A DNA stretch of 64,000 nt from Actinomycetota bacterium (GTDB taxonomy: Bacteria > Actinomycetota > Thermoleophilia > Gaiellales > Gaiellaceae), in contig VAWH01000020.1 in NCBI GenBank assembly GCA_005888315.1, positions 1 through 64,000 of the forward strand, given 5' to 3'. The first letter of the stretch is position 1. Each line of letters starts with the position of its first letter. Below, piece after piece: positions 16,881 to 24,174 of the stretch. The notes below the pieces were generated by a model. The model was not told the origin of the DNA, searched no databases, and saw only the letters and a program-made list of their open reading frames with translations. Both the position numbers and the translations under genes were made by a program.

Positions 16881-17454
16881 AGAGCTCCTTCAGCTTCTCC
16901 TGGGCGGCGGACTGCACATCGTGGTAGAGCGAGTTGCCGTGCGCGTCGATGCCGACGGTCAGCGGCCCGAAGTCCTTGACGCGGAACTTCCAGAGGCACT
17001 CGGGCATCAGCTCCTCCCAGGCGACCTCCTCGATCTCCTCGATCTGCGTCGTCTCGAGCGCCGCCGCGCCGCCGACGATCGCGAAATAGACCATGCCGAG
17101 CTTGCGCATCGGCTCGATAGCCTCGTCCGGGAAGCCGCCCTTGCCGCAGATCGCGCGCACGCCGTACTGCGCGCCCAGCGGCTCGGTGAAACGGACCATC
17201 CGCGCCGAGGTGGTCGTGCCGATGCAGACGGGGTCGTAGCCGCCGTCCTCGCGCTTGCGGACGCCGGGCGCCGTGTGGAGCAGGAAGGAGCCGCGCAGGT
17301 CCATCGGCGGCTCGACGCCCTGGTCGAAGATCCGGATCTGCGTCCGGTCGCGGATCCCGATGATGTGACCCTGGACGACGACCTCGTCGCCGGCGCGAAG
17401 CTTGAGAAGCTCGCGCTCGTCGGTGATCGGGAACGTGACCTCGTGCTGGGCCAT
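16867..17454 (-). CDS. Fe-S hydro-lyase beta subunit (class I fumarase/tartrate dehydratase type)
   Basis: A 195-residue protein matching the C-terminal swivelling domain of class I fumarases and L-tartrate dehydratase beta subunits. Conserved pieces are LRAGDEVVVQGHIIGIRDRTQ, PPMDLRGSFLLHTAP, CIGTTTSARMVRF and VRAICGKGGF. It works with the alpha subunit at 17582 to dehydrate or hydrate a C4 dicarboxylate-like substrate. The 127-base gap between the two subunit genes is unusually long for this run and contains a paired palindrome. It overlaps comA by 14 bases. Fumarase is the default assignment; the coupling to comA leaves a sulfonated substrate possible (inference). Confidence 0.88.
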   Translation of the reverse strand: MAQHEVTFPITDERELLKLRAGDEVVVQGHIIGIRDRTQIRIFDQGVEPPMDLRGSFLLHTAPGVRKREDGGYDPVCIGTTTSARMVRFTEPLGAQYGVRAICGKGGFPDEAIEPMRKLGMVYFAIVGGAAALETTQIEEIEEVAWEELMPECLWKFRVKDFGPLTVGIDAHGNSLYHDVQSAAQEKLKELYARL

Positions 17455-17476
17455 CAGGCCGCTCCCGAATTCCCCA

Positions 17477-17575
17477 GTAACAGTCTGTTACAAGGAACGA
17501 CACGTCCCGAGTTGACGGTGGAGGCAACGCGAAGCCGCTGCTCAGGCCGAGCCGAGGTTAGTAACAGTCTGTAAC
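17477..17575. promoter_or_regulatory. paired operator-like palindromes between the hydro-lyase subunit genes
   Basis: GTAACAGTCTGTTAC at 17477-17491 is a perfect palindrome with 7-base arms. A second copy, GTAACAGTCTGTAAC at 17561-17575, matches the first except for one base. Centres are 84 bases apart, a whole number (eight) of helical turns. The A/T-richer motif stands out from the surrounding G+C-rich DNA. Two such sites just before a start codon suggest a repressor or activator operator with looping, and hence a separate promoter for the beta subunit-comA-cys genes. No regulator is identified. Confidence 0.5.
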
Positions 17576-17581
17576 TAGGCA

Positions 17582-18478
17582 TCACGCCTCACGGTCGTAC
17601 TCGACTTCGCCGTCTGGCGAGACGTGCGCGCTCGCGCGGCGCGCCGCCCAGCACTGGTAGTTGACGGCGACCGGGTTCAGGGTCATGTGCGTGTCCGCGT
17701 GCTCGATGTGGCACTGGAGCACGGTGACGTCGCCGCCGAGGCCCATCGGGCCGATGCCGGTTTCGTTCAGCAGCTCGAACAGCTCGTCCTCGAGTTGCGC
17801 GACAACCGGATCCGAGTTCCGCGTTCCGATCGGCCGCGCAATCGCCTCTTTCGCGAGGTACATCGCGTAGTCGGCCGAGCCGCCGATGCCGACACCGACG
17901 ATCCCGGGCGGGCAAGGCTTGCCGCCGGCGCCGACGATCGACTCGAGCACGAACTGCTTGATCCCCTTCACGCCGTCGGCGGGGACGCACATCTTCAGGA
18001 ACGACATGTTCTCGGAGCCGGAGCCCTTTGGCACGCACTTGACGTCGAGGCCGTCCCAGTCCGGGATGAACTCCCAGTGGACGATCGGCAGCCGGTGCCC
18101 CGTGTTCGGGCCCGTGTTCTCGCGCGTGATCGTGTGCACCGCGTTCGAGCGCAGCGGATGCTCGACCGTCGCGCGCTCGGTGCCGTGCTTCAGCGCCGCG
18201 TAGATCCGCGCCGGATGCAGAGGGAAGTGCTCGCCCACGCGGCAGGTGTAGACCGCGATGCCCGTGTCCTGGCAGACGAGATTGTTCTGCTCGTCCGCGA
18301 TCGCGACGTTCTTGACGATCGTGTTCAGGACGCGCTGCCCCGGCACCGAGGTCTCGCGGTCCCGCGCCGCAGCCAGAGCGTCGCGCAGGTCCTGGGGGAT
18401 GTCCTTCAGCGCCCAGACGTAGAGGTGCGCTGCCGCATCCTCGACGGCGCCCTGAAGATCGACCTCGACCGCGCTCAT
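17582..18478 (-). CDS. Fe-S hydro-lyase alpha subunit (class I fumarase/tartrate dehydratase type)
   Basis: A 298-residue catalytic subunit of the class I fumarase family. Cysteines that bind the 4Fe-4S cluster sit in NLVCQDTGIAVY, FLKMCVPADGVKG and GGKPCPPGIVGVGIGG. PKGSGSENMSF is the usual active-site loop, and GIGPMGLGGDVTVLQCHIEHADTH the closing signature. ATG at 18478 overlaps the SDR stop as ATGA; frame upstream of it has no family resemblance. In the cell it should act with the beta subunit at 16867. Fumarate/malate interconversion is the expected reaction. Its upstream partners (SDR and a fumarate reductase-like flavoprotein) and downstream comA keep alternative C3/C4 acid substrates open. 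Confidence 0.9.
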   Translation of the reverse strand: MSAVEVDLQGAVEDAAAHLYVWALKDIPQDLRDALAAARDRETSVPGQRVLNTIVKNVAIADEQNNLVCQDTGIAVYTCRVGEHFPLHPARIYAALKHGTERATVEHPLRSNAVHTITRENTGPNTGHRLPIVHWEFIPDWDGLDVKCVPKGSGSENMSFLKMCVPADGVKGIKQFVLESIVGAGGKPCPPGIVGVGIGGSADYAMYLAKEAIARPIGTRNSDPVVAQLEDELFELLNETGIGPMGLGGDVTVLQCHIEHADTHMTLNPVAVNYQCWAARRASAHVSPDGEVEYDREA

Positions 18479-19308
18479 ACGGCCGCCTCGAGTCCCTCGA
18501 TCTTGGCCCATTCCGCAGCGATCGTCTCCGGGCTGACCGGATCGCGGCCGAAATCAATGTCGGGACTCGACGTCCACCGCGCAACGTCGAACTCGCCGCC
18601 TGCGGCCTCGAGCACCTTGCCGGAGAACGTGCACTGGTCCGAAGCGAGGAAAAGCACGCCCGGAGCGACCTGCTCCGGCTCGAGCTCGCCTGGCTCGACG
18701 GGCCGACTCAGCATCCGCGTCCTCGCAGCGGGAGCGATCGCGTTGGCGAGGATCCCGTGAGGCTCGCCTTCCGCGGCCGTCACGATCATCAACGCGAAGT
18801 GCGCCATCTTGCCGACCGCGTAGGCCGCCAGCCCCGGGCGTGTTCGCTCCTTTGACATAGCGCGGCCCGAGGTCGTGAAGACGAAGCGGCCGTAGCCCTG
18901 CTTGCGCATCGGTTCGCACGCCGCCCGAGTCAGGTGGAAGGGTGCATCGACGTTGACGCGACGGAGTCGCTCCCAGCTCCGCTCGGCCTGCTCGAGCTCC
19001 TCCCACACGACCAACCCGGCGTTCTGGACGACGACGTCGAGACGCCCGAAGCGCTCGAGCGCAAACTCGATCGTGCGGCGGCAGCCCACCTCGGTCTCGA
19101 GGTTCTCCACACAGGCAAAGCCTCCGATCTCGCCGGCGACCGCCTCCGCCACGGCCGGATCGCCACCCGTCCCGTCCGGATCGACTCCGGCGTCATGCAC
19201 CACGAGCGAGGCGCCGCGGCTCGCGAACGCGCGCGCATAGGCAGCGCCGAGACCGCGGCCCGCCCCCGTGACCAGCACGACGCGATCGTCGAAGCGGATC
19301 TCCGTCAC
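18475..19308 (-). CDS. short-chain dehydrogenase/reductase
   Basis: A 277-residue classical SDR. The cofactor motif VLVTGAGRGLGAAYA (TGxxxGxG) opens the protein, NAG follows at VVVQNAGLVV, the catalytic serine is in FVFTTSGRAMS, and YAVGK supplies the Tyr and Lys. VVHDAG after the second strand has no basic patch, so NAD or NADP preference is not clear. The GTG at 19308 overlaps the flavoprotein stop as GTGA and lies at the homology start. The stop overlaps the hydro-lyase alpha start as ATGA. It resembles the SDRs paired with multifunctional beta-oxidation proteins, but the substrate is unknown. Oxidation of a 2- or 3-hydroxy acid would suit this run. Confidence 0.85.
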   Translation of the reverse strand: MTEIRFDDRVVLVTGAGRGLGAAYARAFASRGASLVVHDAGVDPDGTGGDPAVAEAVAGEIGGFACVENLETEVGCRRTIEFALERFGRLDVVVQNAGLVVWEELEQAERSWERLRRVNVDAPFHLTRAACEPMRKQGYGRFVFTTSGRAMSKERTRPGLAAYAVGKMAHFALMIVTAAEGEPHGILANAIAPAARTRMLSRPVEPGELEPEQVAPGVLFLASDQCTFSGKVLEAAGGEFDVARWTSSPDIDFGRDPVSPETIAAEWAKIEGLEAAV

Positions 19309-20498
19309 GCCTTCACCTTCTCGGCGGCGGCGCGGCCGGCGCGCCGGCCGAAGACCGTGCACTCGAGCAAGGAGTTCCCCATCATCCGGTTGCGGCCGTG
19401 CGTGCCGCCGGCGATCTCGCCGCAGGCGAAGACCCCCTCGAGGGTCGTCTCGGCATGCTCGTCGATCACGAGCCCGCCGTTCTGGTAATGCAGGACCGGA
19501 TAGGTCAGGATCGGCTCCTTCAGGGGGTCGACTCCAGCCGCACGGTAGCGGCGCAGCATGTAGGGCAGCGAGACGGCCGCGTCGGCCTCCGGGATTCGAG
19601 TCGTGTCGAGGTAAACCGCGGGCCGACCGTCAGCCGTCTCGACGCCCCGCCCGGCGGCGACCTCGTCGAAGATCGCCTGCGAGACCTCGTCGCGCGGGCC
19701 GAGCGGATCGGTGAACTCCTCGCGCTCGGCGTTCAGAAGCTTCGCGCCGTAAGCGCGCGTCGTCTCCGGGATCGAATAGCCCTGCATGTTCGCCGGCCAG
19801 GCTCCGCCGTTGGGGTGGTACTGGAGCGCGTCGAGGTCGCGAGACTCGGCGCCGAGGTCGAGCGCGATCTGCGTCACCTCGCCGGTCGCGCCGGGATGGT
19901 TCGTGGAAAGCTCGCCGCGCTCTTCGGCTTCCCGGTAGCAGCGGCCGCCCGCGGCCAAGACGACGGCGCCTGCATCGATCACGTGCTCGCCGCAGACCGC
20001 GCGCCAGCCGTTCGCCGCCGGCTCGAGCGAGCTCAGGGGCGACTTCGGGAACGTCTTGATGGACGAAGCCTCGACGGCGTCGCGGAGCGCCGCCGTGATC
20101 GCATGGCCGGTGCGATCGCCCACCTGGAGCAGCCGCTTGCGCGAGGCGCCGCCGCATTTTGCGAGGCGGTAGCCGCCGTTCTCGCGGGTGAAGACAACCC
20201 CGAGCTCCTCGAGCCAGTGAATCGCACCGGGCGCCTCGCCGGTCAGCACCTCGGCGAGCCGCCGGTCGGCCGTCTCGTGGGAGCTCTTCCAGACGTCCTC
20301 CGCGTGCTGCTCGGGCGAGTCGTCCGCCCCGAACGCGGCCTGGATGCCGCCCTGCGCCTTCGCCGAGTTGCACGACTGCAGCGAGCTCTTCGCGGCGAGG
20401 GCGACGCGGGCGCCGGCGCGGTGCGCCGAGACGGCCGCGGCAAGCCCAGAGGCGCCGCTTCCGACCACGAGCACGTCGACAGACACGGGCGGAGCCAT
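19305..20498 (-). CDS. fumarate reductase/L-aspartate oxidase-like flavoprotein
   Basis: A 397-residue FAD protein of the succinate dehydrogenase/fumarate reductase/NadB superfamily. The FAD motif VLVVGSGASGLAAAVSAHRAG starts at residue 9. LQSCNSAKAQGGIQAAFG is the flavin-contacting segment. DLDALQYHPNGG, LNAEREEF and VLHYQNGGLVIDEHAETT line the active site, and GEIAGGTHGRNRMMGNSLLECTVFG binds the flavin end. The C-terminal helical domain of NadB and SdhA is missing, so the enzyme is short. No other succinate dehydrogenase subunits lie nearby. It is the first gene of the minus-strand run and faces the pilin-like gene across an 87-base region. It may reduce a C=C bond or oxidise a dicarboxylate or amino acid. 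Confidence 0.85.
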   Translation of the reverse strand: MAPPVSVDVLVVGSGASGLAAAVSAHRAGARVALAAKSSLQSCNSAKAQGGIQAAFGADDSPEQHAEDVWKSSHETADRRLAEVLTGEAPGAIHWLEELGVVFTRENGGYRLAKCGGASRKRLLQVGDRTGHAITAALRDAVEASSIKTFPKSPLSSLEPAANGWRAVCGEHVIDAGAVVLAAGGRCYREAEERGELSTNHPGATGEVTQIALDLGAESRDLDALQYHPNGGAWPANMQGYSIPETTRAYGAKLLNAEREEFTDPLGPRDEVSQAIFDEVAAGRGVETADGRPAVYLDTTRIPEADAAVSLPYMLRRYRAAGVDPLKEPILTYPVLHYQNGGLVIDEHAETTLEGVFACGEIAGGTHGRNRMMGNSLLECTVFGRRAGRAAAEKVKA

Positions 20499-20524
20499 GG
20501 AGCCGGGATTCTAGCAGCGCCCTG

Positions 20525-20541
20525 CTAATCGCATACATTAG
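20525..20541. promoter_or_regulatory. operator-like inverted repeat in a divergent promoter region
   Basis: CTAAT-N7-ATTAG lies between the divergently transcribed flavoprotein (start 20498) and pilin-like gene (start 20586). Right after it, AGTCAGACTT and AGTCAAGACTT form an imperfect direct repeat (about 20540-20567). The block is much richer in A/T than its surroundings, as expected for promoters and a binding site. The regulator is unknown and the motif is short. Confidence 0.35.
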
Positions 20542-20585
20542 TCAGACTTATTGCAGTCAAGACTTCTCCGTGCCGAGCCGATCAC

Positions 20586-20942
20586 GTGAGGATGACCCGC
20601 GGCCTCGGACTCGTCTCGCTCGTCGCCACCCTCGCGATCACGGGAATGCTCTTCTCATCCCAACTGAACGGCGGCGGCTCGAAGCCTGCGACCCGGAAGC
20701 AAAACCCGATCGTCCAGCAGGCGAACTCCGTCGCCGCAACCGCCGCCGCGATGCAGGCCGAGCGCGAGCTCGCCGCCTACCAGGCGGAGCAGGGCACCTT
20801 CGTCGGCGCGACTGTCACCGACATCACCGGTGTCACGGTCCTGCACGCCGAGCCGACTACCTTCTGTCTCCAGATCACCTCAAACGGCGCTCTTCTTTAC
20901 GACGCCGGCCCCGGCGGTACACCGACTATCCAGCGGTGTTAA
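20586..20942 (+). CDS. type IV pilin-like small secreted protein
   Basis: A 118-residue protein with a short basic leader, MRMTRG, then a hydrophobic stretch LGLVSLVATLAITGMLF, then a soluble domain. The layout matches class A prepilins: cleavage would follow the glycine, leaving LGLVSL as mature residues 1-6, equivalent to the usual FTLVEL but with Ser in place of the conserved Glu5. The stretch AAAMQAERELAAYQAEQGTFVGAT resembles the helix and first loop of pilin-like proteins, and two cysteines (FCLQI and the last residue) could form the C-terminal disulfide. GTG 20586 or ATG 20592 may be the start. It is a lone gene with no pilus machinery nearby, so the role is open. Confidence 0.6.
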   Translation: MRMTRGLGLVSLVATLAITGMLFSSQLNGGGSKPATRKQNPIVQQANSVAATAAAMQAERELAAYQAEQGTFVGATVTDITGVTVLHAEPTTFCLQITSNGALLYDAGPGGTPTIQRC

Positions 20943-23776
20943 GAGGGCACCACGACCTGTCCCGAGGTGACCAGTTGGATCGCGTCATCGAGGGACAGGC
21001 TTGCCCCGCGCGCGAGCTCCTCCTCGAATCGGCCGGGCTCGAGCCTGAGGCGCGCGGCCTGCTGGTACACCTCGATCCAGGGCTGGCGCTCGGGTGTAGG
21101 TGTCGTCCCGATCGCCTCGAGGACGGCGTTGGCAGCCCCGAACAACGCCGCCGCCCTGGCCCCGTCGCCGCCGGCGGCCGCAATGCCGGCCGCCGTCTCG
21201 AGGCACTCGGCGACCGCCCGGGGCTCGTTCAGGCGCCGGACGATCGCTAGGCTCTCCTCGACCAGCTCCTGCGCCCGCCCGAGGTCCCCGCGGATCACGA
21301 TTGCCGCGGCGAGGGAGCGAAGGCACGCCGCGACGAGCTGAGGCGTCCCGCCGACCCGCGCCAGCGCGAGCGCTTCTTCGCACCGCTCGATCGCCGCGTC
21401 GACGTCGCCGAGCGCGAGCTCGATCAGGCCGAGATCGTGCGCAGCGGTCGCGGCGTTGAAGGTCGAGCCGAGCTTGGCCGCCAGCCGGCGACCCTCCTCG
21501 TAGAGGTCTCGCGCGCGATCGAAGTCCTGACGGAAGAAGGCAATGTTGCCGAGATTCGTCAGGACCGCCATCCGGCGCGCATCGTCGTCGAGCCGGCGAG
21601 CGACCTCCAGGCTCTCCGCGAACGCCTGCTCGGCCGCTTCGATGTCGCCGTCCTCCGCGGCGAGGACGCCGAGGCCGTTCAGCGCCTTGGCCCGCGAGAC
21701 GAGCGGCGCGTCGGGCGCGGCCGCTAGCGCGGCCTCGAGACCTGCACGGCCCTCGCTCAGGTCGGCATGCAGCTGCCAGAGCCGCCGCAGCGCGCCGGCG
21801 AGCCGTAGCGCGGTCAGGCCGTCGCCGCTCTCGAGGGCAAATGCGAGAGCAGCGCGGAAGTTGTCGCGCTCGGCGTCCAGACGCGCCGCCCAGACGTCCT
21901 GGCTCGGTCCGTTCAGCTCCGGCTCGCCCTCCTCGGCGACGCCGGCGAAGTACGTCGCGTGGCGCGTGCGGAGGTCGTTCTCCTCGCCGGCCGCTCCGAG
22001 GCGTTCGAGCGCGTATTCGCGGACGATCTGCAGCATCGTGAAGCGCCGCTCGTGGGAGCCCGCATCGACGACCAGGCTCTTGTCGGCCAGCGAGCCGAGC
22101 ACCGGAAGCACCTCATCGGCTCCGTCGCCGCCGCAGATGGACTCGGCGGCCGCCAGCGTCCAGCCACCGACGAAGACGGAGAGTCGCCCGAACAGCCGCC
22201 GCTCGGCGTCGTCGAGCAGCTCGTAGCTGGAGTCGATCGCCGCGCGGAGAGTGCGGTGTCGTTCCGGCGCATCCTGGACGGCGGCCGGCAGCTCGAGCCG
22301 GTTGCCGAAGCGCGCCAGGAGCTCGCCGGGGCTGAGGATCTTCACGCGGGCCGCAGCCAGCTCGATCGCCAGCGGCAGCGCATCGAGCGCGCCGCAGAGA
22401 GCGACGACGTCGGCCACGTTCTCCGCCGAAAGCTCGAAGTCGCGCTTCGCGGCCTGCGCGCGAGCGACGAAGAGCGCGACGGCAGGCGCCGCGCGCGCCG
22501 CGTCCTCGCCGTCCCCCTCGGGCAGAGCCAGGGGGCCGACCGGGAACTCATGCTCACCCGTTAGATGGAGGACGGCCCGGCTCGTGACGAGCAGCTGCAA
22601 CTCGGGCGATGCCGCGAGCAAGCGCCCGAGTAGTGGCGCGGCCGCCGTCAGCTGCTCGAAGTTGTCGAGCACGAGCAGCGGCGGCTCATGCGCCAGAGAG
22701 TCGGCGAGCGCCTCCTCGACGGGGCGGCCGCCCGTGCTGAGGCGAAGCGCGTTCGCGATCGTCGAGGCAACCAGGCCGGGGTCGGAAAGATGCGAGAGAT
22801 CGACGAAGACGGCGCTGCGGCGCTCGTCCGACGCGAGTCGACGTGCTATCTCCGTCGCGAGCCTCGTCTTGCCAATGCCGCCGGGCCCGGTCAGCGTCAG
22901 CAGCCGCGCGCGCCCGGATCGCAGCAGGTCGATCGCCTCGGCCAGTTCACCCCCACGCCCGAGCAGCGGTGTCGGCGCGGCGGGCAATTCGACCCCGCGC
23001 TTGGCGGCGCTCGCTGCTGCGAGGCTCTCGTCCTGCACGAGGATCGCCCGCTCGAGCGCCTGGAGCGCGGGGCCGGGCTCGATTCCTATCTCCTCGACCA
23101 GCGTCCGGCGCATGTCGCGGTACTCGCCGAGCGCATCCGACTGGCGCCCGGCCCTGTAGAGAGCCAGCATCAGCTGCGCCCGAGCGCGCTCCCGCAACGG
23201 CTGGGCTGCGACGAAGGCCTGGAGCCGGGGGATCAACTGGTCGTGGCCTCCGCCTGCGAGCTCGGCATCCGCGAGGTCCTCGAAGGTGCTCAGGCGAAGC
23301 TCCTCCAACCGTGCAGCCTCGTGCGCGGCGAACTCGGCATACACGACGTCTACGAGCGCAGGCCCGCGCCAGAGATCCATCGCTTCGGAGAGGAGCCGCG
23401 CGGCCAGCCCGGCGTCTTCGGCGAAGAGAGCGGCGCGACCTTCAGCGGCCAGCCGTTCGAAGCGCCTGCTGTCGATCGTCTCCTCGGGCGCGTTCAGCTG
23501 ATAGCCCGTCGGGGTCGTCGCGAGCACAGCACCGCGATCGGCGCCCACCTCCAGTAGATCGCGGAGCGCGGAGATGTGCACCTGGAGGGCGTTCTTTGCC
23601 CGCGCCGGAGGGCGCTCGCCCCAGAGCGCGTCGATCAACTGCTCGCTGGAAACCGAACGGTTCGGCTCGAGCGCGAGCGCCAGCAGCACCTTGCGCTGGT
23701 TGCCGCCCGCGACCGGAACGACATCGGTTCCGCGCCGTACCTCGAGCGGGCCGAGAATCCGGTACTCGAGCCGCAT
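20939..23776 (-). CDS. AfsR/SARP-like regulator: BTAD DNA-binding, STAND ATPase, TPR
   Basis: A 945-residue regulator. Residues 1-95 form an OmpR-type winged helix (ILGPLEVRRG, QRKVLLALALEPNRSVSSEQLIDALWG). Residues 100-250 are the bacterial transcriptional activation domain (DALGEYRDMRRTLVEEIGIEP). Then follows a STAND/NB-ARC ATPase with P-loop LTGPGGIGKTRLATEIARRL and PLLVLDNFEQL, the winged linker FTMLQIVREYALERL, and a C-terminal TPR array to about residue 930. The ATPase-TPR part closely resembles the two cyclase proteins at 48356-53277. ATG 23776 has a GGAGG-like site a few bases upstream; the frame continues upstream without homology. Cytoplasmic transcription activator; target unknown. 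Its stop overlaps the pilin-like stop by four bases, convergently. Confidence 0.9.
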   Translation of the reverse strand: MRLEYRILGPLEVRRGTDVVPVAGGNQRKVLLALALEPNRSVSSEQLIDALWGERPPARAKNALQVHISALRDLLEVGADRGAVLATTPTGYQLNAPEETIDSRRFERLAAEGRAALFAEDAGLAARLLSEAMDLWRGPALVDVVYAEFAAHEAARLEELRLSTFEDLADAELAGGGHDQLIPRLQAFVAAQPLRERARAQLMLALYRAGRQSDALGEYRDMRRTLVEEIGIEPGPALQALERAILVQDESLAAASAAKRGVELPAAPTPLLGRGGELAEAIDLLRSGRARLLTLTGPGGIGKTRLATEIARRLASDERRSAVFVDLSHLSDPGLVASTIANALRLSTGGRPVEEALADSLAHEPPLLVLDNFEQLTAAAPLLGRLLAASPELQLLVTSRAVLHLTGEHEFPVGPLALPEGDGEDAARAAPAVALFVARAQAAKRDFELSAENVADVVALCGALDALPLAIELAAARVKILSPGELLARFGNRLELPAAVQDAPERHRTLRAAIDSSYELLDDAERRLFGRLSVFVGGWTLAAAESICGGDGADEVLPVLGSLADKSLVVDAGSHERRFTMLQIVREYALERLGAAGEENDLRTRHATYFAGVAEEGEPELNGPSQDVWAARLDAERDNFRAALAFALESGDGLTALRLAGALRRLWQLHADLSEGRAGLEAALAAAPDAPLVSRAKALNGLGVLAAEDGDIEAAEQAFAESLEVARRLDDDARRMAVLTNLGNIAFFRQDFDRARDLYEEGRRLAAKLGSTFNAATAAHDLGLIELALGDVDAAIERCEEALALARVGGTPQLVAACLRSLAAAIVIRGDLGRAQELVEESLAIVRRLNEPRAVAECLETAAGIAAAGGDGARAAALFGAANAVLEAIGTTPTPERQPWIEVYQQAARLRLEPGRFEEELARGASLSLDDAIQLVTSGQVVVPS

Positions 23777-23895
23777 TTTGATTGTCCCGCCTCCTTCAGC
23801 CGGGCTCTTAGAAAGGTTTTCAGAAAGACAGACCCGCCGCAGAGCTCGCCGACCGGGATGAAACGGACGCCGCGCAAGGCCGCCGTCCTTAGGTC

Positions 23896-23930
23896 GGCGT
23901 CGCAAGCGAGCGCCTTAAGGGGAACTTAAG
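23896..23930. repeat. REP-like hairpin, copy 2, with CTTAAG repeat
   Basis: GGCGTCGCAAGCGAGCGCC at 23896-23914 is a degenerate copy of the GGCATCGCAAGCGATGCC hairpin, followed by CTTAAG at 23914-23919 and again at 23925-23930. At 5322-5348 the same hexamer lies beside the same hairpin, in the opposite orientation. It lies 120 bases upstream of the SARP start. Confidence 0.55.
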
Positions 23931-24073
23931 CAGGTGGTGGGAACATCGCCACGCCGTCAGTCAAGGAAGAGCCGCAGACCGTGAGAGGAGACCGCAAAGT
24001 GCCGACCGTTGGCACAGCCAGCCTGAAGAGCTCGGTTCGGACGCGGAGCTTCTGCGGCGAGAGGGGCGCGCAA

Positions 24074-24099
24074 GCGGCCGGGAGCCGTCACCCGGCCGC
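24074..24099. terminator. possible terminator hairpin downstream of the iron-type dehydrogenase
   Basis: A perfect 9-bp G+C stem, GCGGCCGGG with CCCGGCCGC, encloses eight bases. It lies 75 bases after the minus-strand dehydrogenase stop. No T-run follows on the minus strand, so an intrinsic terminator is only a possibility. Confidence 0.35.
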
Positions 24100-24174
24100 G
24101 TGTGCGTCGACAAGCGACCGAAGCAAAGAAGGGAGCTCAATGATCGCTTCCAGCGCATTCGACGGTCACTAGTC

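Larger units (their letters stand above)
23777..24174. other. 398-base gene-free interval with two structured elements
   Basis: No convincing gene is visible between the SARP start and the dehydrogenase stop. It should carry the promoter of the SARP gene. Two structures stand out: a REP-like hairpin with flanking CTTAAG at 23896-23930, and a perfect 9-bp stem GCGGCCGGG/CCCGGCCGC with an 8-base loop at 24074-24099. The latter lies 75 bases beyond the dehydrogenase stop and could end that transcript. A 63-codon plus-strand frame from 23981 has arginine/serine-rich content and no recognisable features. Confidence 0.6.

Noticed and set aside
23981-24172. A 63-codon plus-strand frame in the interval after the SARP gene
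   Set aside because: Composition is Arg/Ser-rich, there is no domain, and hairpins cross it; coding cannot be supported.
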